From NCBI RefSeq assembly GCF_900102815.1, contig NZ_FNGF01000006.1, forward strand, positions 434,001-498,000: DNA of 64,000 nt. Reading direction: 5' to 3'. How positions within the stretch are numbered: position 1 is the stretch's first letter; every line of letters starts with the position of its first letter. Under the pieces are notes generated by a model. The model worked only from the letters and a program-made list of their open reading frames with translations, had not been told where the DNA came from and did not search any database. The position numbers were made by a program, and so were the translations under genes. Positions 1-8,503 of this stretch are shown piece after piece. The DNA is from Glycomyces sambucus. Its GTDB lineage: Bacteria; Actinomycetota; Actinomycetes; Mycobacteriales; Micromonosporaceae.

Positions 1-218
1 CCGCGCTGGTGCCGTTCGGCGAGTCGGGGCCGCCAGAGCGATTCGGCGGACCGGCTCGGCATTCGGCAGGTCAACGCCACCCGGGCATTCAACAGTTCAG
101 CCCGCCGGGCAATCGGCAGTAGGGCTCCGCAAAGGCACGTCGCTGACCCGTGTCGCAGGTCCGCCGGATCACCGTTGCTCCGAACCTTGCGGCCTCGGCG
201 GGCGCTTGCGAAACCGTC

Positions 219-1058
219 CTACGGCAGCGCGACCAGCGTCCCCTCTGCGGTCTTGACCGCCGAGCCGGACACCGAGACCGAGACCGGAACACCCGCCTCG
301 ACCACGACCTCGCTGTACAGCGAGGACGGGCGGCCGATCTCGGCGCCCTGCGCGATCTCGTAGGCGTGCACGCCGTCGCCGGAGATGAGGCCCGCGTCGA
401 CCAGGTGCACGCCGAGCGCCACGGCGGCCGAGCCGGTCGCCGGGTCCTCCCCCACACCCAGGTGGAACAGGCGCGCGTGCACCGCGGAGGTCTCGGGGTC
501 GAAGCTGAAGACGTACACCTTCTCCAGGTGGCCGGGCACGTCGACCGCGGCGGCCACGTCGGCGTCGGCGACCCGCACGAAGTTGTGGTCGAGCCCGGCG
601 CTCGCGTTCTTGGGGGTGCCGAGGATCTTCCCGGCGTCGAGGCCGACCGCGGCCGCGGCGGTCGCCCGGTCGAGTTCGGGGCCGACCGCGATGGCGGTGG
701 ACGTGAGCTTCGCCGCGTTCCCGTCGACGGCGACGGTCATGAGGCCCGCGCCGCATTCCTGGACCACCCGCCCCTCGGTGGCGGTGACACGGCCGGAGGC
801 GACTGCGGCGACCGCGGCGCCGATCGTGGGATGGCCCGCGAACGGCAGTTCCTCCGCAGGGGTGAAGATGCGTGCGAGGTAATCGGCCCCCGATTCGCTT
901 GCGGGGAGCACGAACACGGTCTCGGAGAAGCCGAACTCCTTGGCGATCGCCTGCATCTGGTCGGTGGCGAGGTCGGCGCCGTCGTAGACGACGGCGAGCT
1001 GGTTGCCCGCGTAGGGGCGGTCGGAGAAGACGTCGTAGATCTCGAACGGAAGCGTCAT
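219..1058 (-). CDS. PhzF family isomerase/epimerase-like protein
   Basis: This is a 279-residue protein of the PhzF (phenazine biosynthesis-like) family, which has a diaminopimelate-epimerase-type fold of two similar halves. Visible family features are the N-terminal YDVFSDRPYAGNQLAV stretch, a glutamate in the GFSETVFV segment near residue 45 that matches the family's catalytic acid, and the ELPFAGHPTIGAA and GEDPATGSAA turns that bind substrate in each half. The length is typical. No phenazine genes are nearby, so it is probably one of the many family members of unknown substrate. Upstream, TATAAG lies six bases before the ATG and no ribosome binding site is present, which suggests a leaderless transcript divergent from mrp. 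Confidence 0.9.
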   Translation of the reverse strand: MTLPFEIYDVFSDRPYAGNQLAVVYDGADLATDQMQAIAKEFGFSETVFVLPASESGADYLARIFTPAEELPFAGHPTIGAAVAAVASGRVTATEGRVVQECGAGLMTVAVDGNAAKLTSTAIAVGPELDRATAAAAVGLDAGKILGTPKNASAGLDHNFVRVADADVAAAVDVPGHLEKVYVFSFDPETSAVHARLFHLGVGEDPATGSAAVALGVHLVDAGLISGDGVHAYEIAQGAEIGRPSSLYSEVVVEAGVPVSVSVSGSAVKTAEGTLVALP

Positions 1059-1064
1059 GCCGCA

Positions 1065-1070
1065 CTTATA
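1065..1070 (-). promoter_or_regulatory. Likely -10 element of the PhzF-like gene
   Basis: Read on the minus strand this is TATAAG, followed by six bases and then the ATG. It fits the leaderless promoter pattern repeated elsewhere in the window. The last base differs from the usual T. Confidence 0.45.
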
Positions 1071-1134
1071 GCTCGCCTGGCTGAGCGAGCGGTGGGTAAG
1101 GCGACGCTCACATTGGCGTCTGCGGGCGTCTGGC

Positions 1135-1140
1135 TACGAT
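1135..1140 (+). promoter_or_regulatory. Likely -10 element for leaderless mrp transcript
   Basis: TACGAT ends seven bases before the A of the mrp ATG, so transcription would start at or next to the start codon. No purine-rich ribosome binding site is present between them. Confidence 0.55.
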
Positions 1141-1146
1141 TGGGGC

Positions 1147-2283
1147 ATGTCTGACAACGCCGCCGTCGTCGAGGCCGTACACGAAGCGCTCTCGCACGTC
1201 AACGACCCCGAGATCCGCCGTCCGATCACCGAGCTGGGGATGGTCGACACCGTCGCGGTCGAGGGCGGGCGCCTGTCCCTGACGATCCTGCTCACCGTCG
1301 CGGGCTGCCCGATGCGCGACACCCTCCAGCGGGACGTCGCCGCCGCCGTCGACGGGGTCGAGGGCGTCGACGAGCTCGAACTCGAGTTCGGCGTCATGAG
1401 CGAGCAGCAGCGCGCCGACCTCCAGGTGAAGCTGCGCGGCCCCAACGCCGGCGCCGAGCCCGTGATCCCGTTCAACCTCCCCGAGTCCCGCACCCGCGTG
1501 TTCGCCATCGCCTCCGGCAAGGGCGGCGTCGGCAAGTCGTCGATGACGGTGAACCTCGCGGCCGCGCTCGCGCAGAAGGGCCTGTCGGTGGGCATCGCCG
1601 ACGCGGACATCTACGGGCACTCGATCCCGCGGATGCTCGGCGTCGAGGGCGCGCCCACGCAGGTCGAGGACATGATCATGCCTCCGCAGGCGCACGGCAT
1701 GAAGGTCATCTCGATCGGCATGTTCACGCCCGGGAACACCGCCGTGGTGTGGCGCGGGCCGATGCTGCACCGCGCGCTCCAGCAGTTCCTCGCCGACGTG
1801 TACTGGGGCGACCTGGACGTGCTCCTGCTCGACCTGCCGCCCGGGACCGGCGACATCGCGATCTCGGTGGCGCAGCTCCTGCCGACCGCCGAGCTGGTCG
1901 TGGTGACCACCCCGCAGCAGGCGGCGGCCGAGGTCGCCGAGCGCGCCGGGGCGATCGTGACCCAGACCCACCAGAAGCTCGCGGGCGTGGTCGAGAACAT
2001 GTCGTGGATGGAGCTGCCCGACGGCTCCCACATCGAGCCGTTCGGCTCCGGCGGCGGCAAGACCGTCGCCGAGGCGCTGACGCGCGACGTCGGCGCCGAC
2101 GTGCCGCTGCTCGGCCAGATCCCGCTCGACCCGAAGCTCCGCGAGGGCGGCGACTCGGGCGTGCCGCTGGTGATCTCCGACCCCGACTGCGAGGCGTCGC
2201 GGGCGATCCGCTCGATCGCCGACCAGCTCGCGGTGCGCAAGGTCTCGCTGGCGGGCAAGCGCCTGGGCCTGAGCCCGGTCTAG
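1147..2283 (+). CDS. mrp: Mrp/ApbC family P-loop iron-sulfur carrier ATPase
   Basis: This 378-residue cytoplasmic protein has an N-terminal MIP18/DUF59 domain (about residues 1-95, with the GCPMRD motif) followed by a ParA/MinD-type ATPase domain with a deviant Walker A, GKGGVGKSS, at about residues 124-132. The family loads Fe-S clusters onto apoproteins. The CxxC pair that bridges the cluster in enterobacterial ApbC is missing: the corresponding segment reads ENMSWMELPDGSHIEPFG. I recall the same substitution in mycobacterial Rv1229c. TACGAT six bases before the ATG and the lack of a ribosome binding site point to a leaderless transcript. A hairpin with a T-run follows the gene. Confidence 0.93.
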   Translation: MSDNAAVVEAVHEALSHVNDPEIRRPITELGMVDTVAVEGGRLSLTILLTVAGCPMRDTLQRDVAAAVDGVEGVDELELEFGVMSEQQRADLQVKLRGPNAGAEPVIPFNLPESRTRVFAIASGKGGVGKSSMTVNLAAALAQKGLSVGIADADIYGHSIPRMLGVEGAPTQVEDMIMPPQAHGMKVISIGMFTPGNTAVVWRGPMLHRALQQFLADVYWGDLDVLLLDLPPGTGDIAISVAQLLPTAELVVVTTPQQAAAEVAERAGAIVTQTHQKLAGVVENMSWMELPDGSHIEPFGSGGGKTVAEALTRDVGADVPLLGQIPLDPKLREGGDSGVPLVISDPDCEASRAIRSIADQLAVRKVSLAGKRLGLSPV

Positions 2284-2491
2284 GCGCCTGCTGGAAGGCG
2301 TCCGCAGGACGCGGGCCCGGCGCTGGTGCGGCCGGGCAGGTCCTCGGCGCCGCGCGGTCGCGGGGTTCGCGGGCGCCTGAGCGCCGACGGTGTCGGCCAG
2401 GGGCGTTCCATGCGGTCGCGCCTTCGGACCTCGACGGCGCCCGCATTCGCCCGCGCGCCGACGGCGTCGGACGGGCTCTAGCACGAACGGA
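2284..2491. other. Intergenic stretch after mrp without a recognised gene
   Basis: About 200 bases lie between the mrp stop and its terminator. Reading frames here lack starts, ribosome sites and any recognisable motif. I see nothing functional in it. Confidence 0.5.
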
Positions 2492-2532
2492 ACGGCGGCA
2501 CCGGTCCTCGCGGATCGGTGCCGCCGTCTTTT
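2492..2532 (+). terminator. Rho-independent terminator after mrp
   Basis: A perfect 12-bp stem (ACGGCGGCACCG with CGGTGCCGCCGT) encloses a 12-base loop and is followed by CTTTTA. The T-run is on the plus-strand side, so it serves mrp. The stem could also stop transcripts coming from the YbjQ gene. Confidence 0.8.
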
Positions 2533-2578
2533 ATCTCCCGGTTTCCTCGAAAGGAATCTGCCCTGAGACGGCCCGGTC

Positions 2579-2950
2579 TCAGGAGACTCTGCGGACGGTC
2601 ACGGCCGTCCCGTACGCGCACACCTCGGTGCCCATGTCGCGGGCGTCCGACACGTCGAAGCGCATCATGACGACCCCGTTGGCGCCCAACGACTTCGCCT
2701 GGTCGACCATGCGGGTCAGGGCCTCCTCGCGGGAGGCCGCGAGGGCCTTGGTGAGGCCCTTGAGCTCGCCGCCGAGGATCGACTTGAAGCCCGACCCGAT
2801 GTCGGAGAACATGTTCCGCGAACGCACCGTGAGCCCGAAGACCTCGCCGTGGGTGTCCACGACCTCGTACCCGGCCACGCGCTCGGTGGTGGTGACGACG
2901 AAACCCGAGGCGGTGGGATTCGCACCGCCGAACTCTCCGACATAGTGCAT
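2579..2950 (-). CDS. YbjQ/UPF0145 family protein
   Basis: This 123-residue protein belongs to the YbjQ (UPF0145, putative heavy-metal-binding) family, which assembles into small homo-pentamers of unknown role. Family features are the [15 protein letters not shown] strand, the [17 protein letters not shown] segment, and the C-terminal [13 protein letters not shown] and ACAYGTAV-like strands. The start at 2950 was chosen over an upstream in-frame ATG because conservation begins there. In addition, TACCGT sits six bases upstream with no ribosome binding site, as for other leaderless genes in this window. It stands alone, convergent with mrp. Confidence 0.88.
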   Translation of the reverse strand: MHYVGEFGGANPTASGFVVTTTERVAGYEVVDTHGEVFGLTVRSRNMFSDIGSGFKSILGGELKGLTKALAASREEALTRMVDQAKSLGANGVVMMRFDVSDARDMGTEVCAYGTAVTVRRVS

Positions 2951-3004
2951 GCGTTCACGGTATGCGGATCCGGGCCGCCGCGCGTCGGTCCGGAGAACGA
3001 AAAC

Positions 3005-3030
3005 GCCCCTCATGCTCTGGCATGAGGGGC
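3005..3030 (-). terminator. Terminator downstream of dapD
   Basis: An 11-bp perfect stem (GCCCCTCATGC with GCATGAGGGGC) with a 4-base loop is followed on the minus strand by GTTTTCG. It lies about 80 bases beyond the dapD stop codon. Confidence 0.75.
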
Positions 3031-3108
3031 GGTACTCAGGTACTACACGGCCGGTCGGCGGCCGGTCGGGCGCTTGGGCGCCCGCTGGCACCCGCTACCG
3101 GGCACCCG

Positions 3109-4038
3109 TTACTGGGCACTGTGGAGGACGGCGTTGAGCGAGCCCCACGCGCCCGAGCGCGGGCGGACTTCGAGGACGCCGGTCTGGGTGTTCGTCCAGA
3201 ACTGGAGGTCGTCGCGGCCCGAGAGGGTCGCGGCCTTGACCACGGTCCCGTCGGGGAGGGTCACCTTCGAGCCGGCGGTGACGTAGCAGCCCGCGGCCAC
3301 GACGCAGTTGTCGCCCAAGGAGATCCCGATGCCCGCGTTGGCGCCGAGGAGGCAGTGCTTCCCAATGGAGATGACCTCCTTGCCGCCGCCCGAGAGCGTC
3401 CCCATGATCGAGGAGCCGCCGCCGATGTCGGAGCCGTCGCCCACGACGACCCCGGCGGAGATGCGGCCCTCGACCATCGAGTTGCCGAGCGTCCCGGCGT
3501 TGAAGTTCACGAAGCCCTCGTGCATGACGGTGGTGCCCTCGGCGAGGTGCGCGCCCAGGCGCACGCGCGAGGCGTCGGCGATGCGCACGCCCGGCGGGGT
3601 CACGTAGTCGGCCATCGGCGGGAACTTGTCGAGGGACTTGACCTCCAGGGTCTCCCCCGCGGCGCGCAGCTTCAGGCGCGCGGCGTTCACGTCGTCGGCC
3701 GGGACCGGGCCGTGGTTGGTCCAGGCGTTGTTCGGGAGCAGCCCGAAGATGCCTTCGAGGCTGATGGTGTGCGGGGTGACGAAGCGGTGCGAGAGGAGGT
3801 GCAGGCGCAGGTAGACGTCGGCGGTGTCGACCGGTTCGTCCGCGAGGGACTTCACCTGGACCGACACGCCCTCGGAGCGGGTGCCGGTCGGGTTCTCCCG
3901 GTCGAGCTCCGGGGCGGCCACGCCGGTGGGGGCCTCGCCGAGGCCGAGGCGGGTGAACCACACGTCGAGGACCGTGCCGTCGGGCGCGACCGTGGCCACG
4001 CCGACTCCCCAGGCTGCGTCAGTCAGGAATTCACTCAT
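3109..4038 (-). CDS. dapD: 2,3,4,5-tetrahydropyridine-2,6-dicarboxylate N-succinyltransferase
   Basis: The 309-residue protein is the actinobacterial type of DapD, which succinylates tetrahydrodipicolinate in the succinylase branch of lysine and diaminopimelate synthesis. The C-terminal half (about residues 160-290) shows the left-handed beta-helix hexapeptide pattern ([20 protein letters not shown], then [19 protein letters not shown]). The N-terminal half is the domain typical of the mycobacterial enzyme. It is divergent from dapE, with 39 bases between the starts, so two consecutive steps of the branch share one intergenic region. TAGGCT six bases before the ATG suggests a leaderless transcript. 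A clear terminator follows. Confidence 0.96.
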   Translation of the reverse strand: MSEFLTDAAWGVGVATVAPDGTVLDVWFTRLGLGEAPTGVAAPELDRENPTGTRSEGVSVQVKSLADEPVDTADVYLRLHLLSHRFVTPHTISLEGIFGLLPNNAWTNHGPVPADDVNAARLKLRAAGETLEVKSLDKFPPMADYVTPPGVRIADASRVRLGAHLAEGTTVMHEGFVNFNAGTLGNSMVEGRISAGVVVGDGSDIGGGSSIMGTLSGGGKEVISIGKHCLLGANAGIGISLGDNCVVAAGCYVTAGSKVTLPDGTVVKAATLSGRDDLQFWTNTQTGVLEVRPRSGAWGSLNAVLHSAQ

Positions 4039-4044
4039 CCTCAG

Positions 4045-4050
4045 AGCCTA
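4045..4050 (-). promoter_or_regulatory. Likely -10 element for leaderless dapD transcript
   Basis: On the minus strand this is TAGGCT, then six bases, then the dapD ATG. The GAGG just before the ATG is too close to act as a normal ribosome binding site. Confidence 0.55.
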
Positions 4051-4077
4051 TCCACGCGGCGGGTATCGTCTGCGGAT

Positions 4078-5148
4078 GTGACAGTTTTGAGTGAGGCAGT
4101 CCTCGCCGACCCGGTCGCGCTGACCAGGGCCCTGTGCGACATCCCGTCCGTCTCCCGCGACGAGGCCGCGATCTGCGACGCGGTCGAGGAAGCCCTCAAG
4201 CGCCTGGGGCACTTGACGGTCGAGCGGGTCGGGAACACGCTCGTGGCCCGCACCGACCTGGGCCTGGGCCGCCGGGTCATGCTCGCCGGGCACCTGGACA
4301 CCGTCCCGGTGAACGACAACTTCCCCACGCGCACCGAGGGGGACGTGATGTGGGGGCTCGGTACCTCGGACATGAAGTCGGGCACCGCGCTCGCCCTGTG
4401 GATCGCCGCGACCGTGGAGCGCCCGAAGTTCGACCTGAGCTTCGCGTTCTACGACTGCGAGGAGATCGAGGCCGACGCTAACGGGCTGAACCGGCTCTCG
4501 AAGTCGCGGCCCGAACTGCTCGCCGCCGACTTCGCGATCCTCCTGGAGCCGACGTACGGCCTGGTCGAGGCCGGGTGCCAGGGCACCATGCGGGTGCGCG
4601 TGACGACCCGTGGGAAGCGGGCCCACTCGGCGCGGTCCTGGAAGGGCGAGAACGCGATCCACCGGCTCGCGCCGGTCCTGGAGCGGCTGAACGCCTACGA
4701 GGCCCGCGAGGTCGAGGTCGACGGCTGCACCTACCGCGAGGGCCTGAACGCGGTGTACATCGGCGGCGGCGTCGCCGGGAACGTCATCCCCGACGAGGGC
4801 TGGGTCGACGTGAACTTCCGCTTCGCGCCCGACCGCGACGAGGCCGCGGCCGAAGCCCATGTGCGCGAGGTGTTCTCGGGCTTCGACGTCGAGGTCTCGG
4901 ACACGGCGCCGTCGTGCCGTCCGGGCCTGGACAGGCCCGAGGCCGCGGAGTTCGTGGCCGCCGCGGGCGGGGAGTTCCGCGCGAAGCTGGGCTGGACCGA
5001 TGTGGCGCGGTTCGCGACACTGGGTATCCCCGCGGTGAACTTCGGGCCGGGCGACCCCAACCTCGCCCACAAGCAGGACGAACGCGTCGAGATCCCGCGC
5101 ATCCGCGAATGCGCGGCGGCGCTGCGAGCCTATGTGGAGGCAACATGA
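4078..5148 (+). CDS. dapE: Succinyl-diaminopimelate desuccinylase
   Basis: The protein has 356 residues and is a peptidase-M20 family zinc enzyme that removes succinate from N-succinyl-LL-diaminopimelate. Metal-binding motifs are visible: [10 protein letters not shown] (His and the Asp two residues on), [10 protein letters not shown], and the YDCEEIEAD glutamate pair. A second metal-side histidine is in the C-terminal [12 protein letters not shown]. The GTG start was chosen because the only nearby ATG runs straight into a stop and because the protein lines up with dapE from this valine. TATCGT eight bases upstream may be the -10. It overlaps the next gene by ATGA, so the two are translationally coupled. 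Confidence 0.95.
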   Translation: MTVLSEAVLADPVALTRALCDIPSVSRDEAAICDAVEEALKRLGHLTVERVGNTLVARTDLGLGRRVMLAGHLDTVPVNDNFPTRTEGDVMWGLGTSDMKSGTALALWIAATVERPKFDLSFAFYDCEEIEADANGLNRLSKSRPELLAADFAILLEPTYGLVEAGCQGTMRVRVTTRGKRAHSARSWKGENAIHRLAPVLERLNAYEAREVEVDGCTYREGLNAVYIGGGVAGNVIPDEGWVDVNFRFAPDRDEAAAEAHVREVFSGFDVEVSDTAPSCRPGLDRPEAAEFVAAAGGEFRAKLGWTDVARFATLGIPAVNFGPGDPNLAHKQDERVEIPRIRECAAALRAYVEAT

Positions 5149-5861
5149 CCGAGCGCCGGATCATCGGCGGCGACCACCGCATCACCGCGGACCAGCACCT
5201 GCTGGACGTCGCCCACGAGGAGGAGTGGAAGCAGCGCGCGGCCTGGCGCGTGATGAAGTTCCAGGCCGAGTTCGTCGAGGGCTTCGACGCGATGGAGGAG
5301 GCCGACCTGGGCGACGCCATCGGCGTCTACGGCTCGGCGCGCACCCCCGTCGACTCCGAGGAGTACAAGCGCGGCGTCGAGCTGGGCCGCAAGCTCGGCG
5401 AGGCCGGGTTCTCGGTCATCACCGGCGGCGGGCCCGGCGCGATGGAGGCCGCGAACCGCGGCGCCGCCGAGGCCGGCGTCAAGTCGGTCGGCCTGGGCAT
5501 CGAACTGCCGTTCGAGCAGGGCATCAACGAGTTCGTGCACATCGAACTCGACTTCAAGTACTTCTTCGTCCGCAAGGTCATGTTCCTGAAGTACTCGTGC
5601 GGGTTCTGCGCGCTGCCGGGCGGGTTCGGGACCATGGACGAGCTGTTCGAGGCGCTGACCCTGGAGCAGACGGGCAAGGTCGGCAAGTTCCCGATCGCGC
5701 TCATCGGCACCGACTACTGGGGCGGCCTGGTCGACTGGCTGCGCGACTCGATGCTGGCCCAGGGCAAGATCAACGCCAAGGACGTGGACCTGCTCATGGT
5801 CACCGACGACCTCGACGAGGCCGTCGAGCACATGAAGAAGGCCGAGCGCCACCACCAGTAG
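5145..5861 (+). CDS. LOG family Rossmann-fold protein (TIGR00730; nucleotide 5'-monophosphate nucleosidase type)
   Basis: This 238-residue protein is a Lonely Guy (LOG) family hydrolase, whose members release cytokinin-type bases or ribose 5-phosphate from nucleoside monophosphates. The signature motifs are present: [13 protein letters not shown] near residue 90 and [10 protein letters not shown] near residue 160. The N-terminal 60 residues form a helical extension typical of actinobacterial members. The ATG overlaps the dapE stop, so it is co-transcribed with dapE. The same order, dapE then LOG gene, occurs in mycobacteria (Rv1202, Rv1205). The true substrate here is not known. Confidence 0.93.
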   Translation: MTERRIIGGDHRITADQHLLDVAHEEEWKQRAAWRVMKFQAEFVEGFDAMEEADLGDAIGVYGSARTPVDSEEYKRGVELGRKLGEAGFSVITGGGPGAMEAANRGAAEAGVKSVGLGIELPFEQGINEFVHIELDFKYFFVRKVMFLKYSCGFCALPGGFGTMDELFEALTLEQTGKVGKFPIALIGTDYWGGLVDWLRDSMLAQGKINAKDVDLLMVTDDLDEAVEHMKKAERHHQ

Positions 5862-5945
5862 GCGGGCCTCCGGACCTCCTGGGCCTCCGCAGCGGCTCGG
5901 GCTCGGTGGTGTCGACTCAATGGCGCCGGCGCAGCGGCGCCGCCT

Positions 5946-6812
5946 TCAGAGGCTCCGGTGCGGGGCCTTCGGGGGCTTGTCGCCCTTGATGGCCGCGACC
6001 ATGTCGAGGACTTCGCGGGTGGCGGCGACGTCGTGGGCGCGGAACACCCGCGCGCCGTTCCAGGCCGAGACCGCGGTGGCCGCCAGCGTCCCGTTCAGGC
6101 GCCGGTCCACCGGCAGGTCCAGGGTCTCGCCCACGAAGTCCTTGCGGGACAGGGCGACCAGCACGGGCCAGCCGGTGTCGGCGAGTTCGCCGAGGCGCCG
6201 GGTCAGGTCGAGCGAGTGGTACGTGGTCTTGCCGAAGTCGTGGGTCGGGTCGATGAGGATCCCGTCGGCCCGCACGCCCGCCGCGACGGCGGCCTCGGCG
6301 CGGTCGACCAGCTCGGACCGGACCTCCTTGACCACGTCGGCGTAGACCGCCTTGGTCGCGATGGTGCGCGGCGCGAGTCCGCCGGTGTGGGAGACGACGA
6401 ACCCGGCGCCGGTGTCGGCGGCGACCTCGATCACCGTCGGGTCCCAGCCGGCCCACGTGTCGTTGATGAGCTCCGCCCCGGCCGCGACCGCCTCGCGGGC
6501 GACCTCGCCGCGCCACGTGTCGACGGAGATCACGAGCTCGGGATGGCGGTCGTGGACGGCGGCGATCAAGGGCACGACCCGCTCGATCTCCTCGGCGGGC
6601 GTCACCTCGGCGCCGATGTCGCCGGCCTTGACGCCGCCGATGTCGACGATGTCGGCGCCGTTCGCGACCGCGCTGTCCACCGCGGCGACGGCCGCTTCGA
6701 ACGCGAAGGTCCGCCCCGCGTCGTAGAACGAGTCGGGCGTGCGGTTGACGATCGCCATCACCGCGTAGTCGCCGTCGTCGAACACCCGTCGGCCAAGTCT
6801 CAGAGCACGCAT
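5946..6812 (-). CDS. folP2: FolP2-type dihydropteroate synthase-like protein
   Basis: The 288-residue protein has the pterin-binding TIM barrel of dihydropteroate synthase: NRTPDSFYD at about residues 23-31, ISVDTW, INDTWAG and LIDPTHDFGK. The pterin/p-aminobenzoate loop that reads GGESTRPG in true FolP1 is GGVKAGDIG here, exactly the type seen in mycobacterial FolP2 (Rv1207). That paralogue is reported to lack dihydropteroate synthase activity, so this gene probably does not provide folate synthesis. It sits near the LOG gene, as Rv1207 sits near Rv1205. Its true substrate is unknown. Confidence 0.9.
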   Translation of the reverse strand: MRALRLGRRVFDDGDYAVMAIVNRTPDSFYDAGRTFAFEAAVAAVDSAVANGADIVDIGGVKAGDIGAEVTPAEEIERVVPLIAAVHDRHPELVISVDTWRGEVAREAVAAGAELINDTWAGWDPTVIEVAADTGAGFVVSHTGGLAPRTIATKAVYADVVKEVRSELVDRAEAAVAAGVRADGILIDPTHDFGKTTYHSLDLTRRLGELADTGWPVLVALSRKDFVGETLDLPVDRRLNGTLAATAVSAWNGARVFRAHDVAATREVLDMVAAIKGDKPPKAPHRSL

Positions 6813-6895
6813 GGCTCTATGCTGACAGCCGCACCAGCCACCCGCCAGTGAACATCGACGCCGGCGGACACGTGAATGAGCCCAGGAGGAGCATC

Positions 6896-8152
6896 ATGGC
6901 CCGCTTCGACAGGTCGCACACCGACGACCTCGCCGCGTTCATCAAGGCCGCTCCCACGCCTTACCACGCGTGCGCGGAGGCGGGGAAGCGCCTGGAAGCG
7001 GCCGGGTTCACGCGCCTCGACGAGACGAAGGAGTGGCCCGCCGCCGACGGCGGGTACTACGTCGTGCGCGACGGGTCGATCATCGCGTGGCGCCAGCGCG
7101 GCGAGTTCGAGGCGTTCCGCATCTTCGGCGCCCACACCGACACCCCCACGTTCAAGGTCAAGCCGAAGCCGGACACGGGCAGCGCGGGCTGGAAGCAGAT
7201 CGCCGTCGAGGTCTACGGCGGCGTGCCGCACCAGACCTGGCTCGACCGGGACCTGAGCGTCGCGGGCCGCCTGGTCCTGCGCGACGGCACCGAGGTGCTC
7301 GTCCACGTCGACCGGCCGCTGCTGCGCATCCCGCGCCTGGCGATCCACCTCGACCGCGCCGCGAACGAGGGCCGCGCGCTCGACGCGCAGGGCCACCTGA
7401 CGCCGGTCTGGGGCCTGGGCCGCCCGCGCGAGGGCGAGTTCCTGGAGTTCATCGCGGGAGAGGCGGGCGTGGACCCCGACGACGTGCTCGGCCACGACCT
7501 GTTCGCCGCGGCGCTCGACGCGCCCGCGTACCTGGGCAAGGACGAGGAGCTGTTCGCGGCCTGGCGCCTGGACAACCTGACCAGCACCCACGCGGGCGTC
7601 GCGGCGCTCATCGCCGCCGAAGACACCGGCGCGAACCTCCCGGTGCTCGCCTCGTTCAACTACGAGGAGACGGGGTCGATGACCCACTCCGGCGCGCAGA
7701 GCCCGTTCCTGGAGACCGTGCTGCGGCGCCTCTCCGGCGACGACTTCGGGCGGTACGCGGCGACCATCGCGCGCTCGGCGATGATGTCCTCCGACACCGG
7801 GAACTCGATCCACCCGAACTACCCCGAGAAGCACGACCCGACCCACCGGCCGATCGCCGGGGGCGGCCCGATGATCAAGGTCAGCGCGAACCAGCGGTAC
7901 GCGAGCGGCGCCGAGGAGGAGGCGCTGTTCCGCCGCTCGGCCGAACACGCGGGCATCCCGTGGCAGTACTACGTCAACCGCAACTCGATCCCCGGCGGCA
8001 CCACGATCGGCCCGATCTCGGGGACGCAGCTCGGCATCCTGACGGTGGACGTCGGCCTGCCGATCCTCTCGATGCACTCCGCGCGCGAGCTGTGCGGCGC
8101 CGACGACCCCGGGCACCTCGCGGATCTGGCCCTCGGGCTCTTCGCGCACTAG
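6896..8152 (+). CDS. M18 family aminopeptidase (aspartyl aminopeptidase type)
   Basis: The 418-residue enzyme is a dinuclear-zinc M18 aminopeptidase that removes N-terminal acidic or neutral residues from peptides in the cytoplasm. Family motifs are FGAHTDTPTFKVKP (first metal His and Asp), LDNLTSTHAG, SFNYEETGSMTHSGAQSP (catalytic and metal glutamates), and the C-terminal SMHSARELCGADD with the last metal histidine. Start 6896 was preferred to an in-frame ATG 48 bases upstream because AGGAGGA ends five bases before it. It is divergent from folP2 and is followed 17 bases after its stop by a large palindrome that may end its transcript. Confidence 0.93.
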   Translation: MARFDRSHTDDLAAFIKAAPTPYHACAEAGKRLEAAGFTRLDETKEWPAADGGYYVVRDGSIIAWRQRGEFEAFRIFGAHTDTPTFKVKPKPDTGSAGWKQIAVEVYGGVPHQTWLDRDLSVAGRLVLRDGTEVLVHVDRPLLRIPRLAIHLDRAANEGRALDAQGHLTPVWGLGRPREGEFLEFIAGEAGVDPDDVLGHDLFAAALDAPAYLGKDEELFAAWRLDNLTSTHAGVAALIAAEDTGANLPVLASFNYEETGSMTHSGAQSPFLETVLRRLSGDDFGRYAATIARSAMMSSDTGNSIHPNYPEKHDPTHRPIAGGGPMIKVSANQRYASGAEEEALFRRSAEHAGIPWQYYVNRNSIPGGTTIGPISGTQLGILTVDVGLPILSMHSARELCGADDPGHLADLALGLFAH

Positions 8153-8169
8153 AACCCCAGCTCAGGACA

Positions 8170-8228
8170 GCCAAAAGTAGTGTGCGGTCAGTGAAACAGT
8201 GTTTCACTGACCGCACACTACTTTTGGC
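8170..8228. repeat. Perfect 59-nt palindrome, 29-bp arms around one base
   Basis: The left arm, 8170-8198, is the exact reverse complement of 8200-8228, with a single G at 8199. Arms begin GCCAAAAGTAGTGTGCGG and are only about 48% GC in a region of more than 70% GC. It starts 17 bases after the aminopeptidase stop. It could be a strong bidirectional terminator (the arms end in CTTTTGGC), a protein-binding site or a mobile REP-like unit. I cannot tell which. Confidence 0.9.
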
Positions 8229-8503
8229 ACCTCTGACCAGGCACGGAACCGCGGCGGGCGGAGCCGTTGGGGCGGTTGGTAAGTGAGACCTCCTCGCGGA
8301 TCTCGCTCCGAAGTGGATCGGATGCGAAGGATCGCCGCGATCGCGGCCCGGCCCGGGCGTGAACCGGGTTGCGGCCTTTGCCGTGGAATGGGCCTCCCAC
8401 CTGGTCACTCGTTCGAGTGGGAGTGGGAGGACGGCGCAACCGGGCTCGTCGGGGGCGGCGTGTTGGGCCTGTCCGTCAGACCCCCTGACCGAAAGGCCCG
8501 AAC
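8229..8503. other. Gap between the palindrome and the lipoprotein gene
   Basis: About 275 bases with no convincing gene. The last 20 bases hold the GAAAGG ribosome binding site of the lipoprotein gene. A short GAGTGGGAGTGGGAGG purine run is the only other visible feature. Confidence 0.4.

Noticed and set aside
2962..4077. Very long open frame running through the dapD antisense into dapE
   Set aside because: The part before 4078 is antisense to dapD and has Asp/Gly/Glu/Val-rich shadow composition. DapE homology begins at the GTG at 4078.
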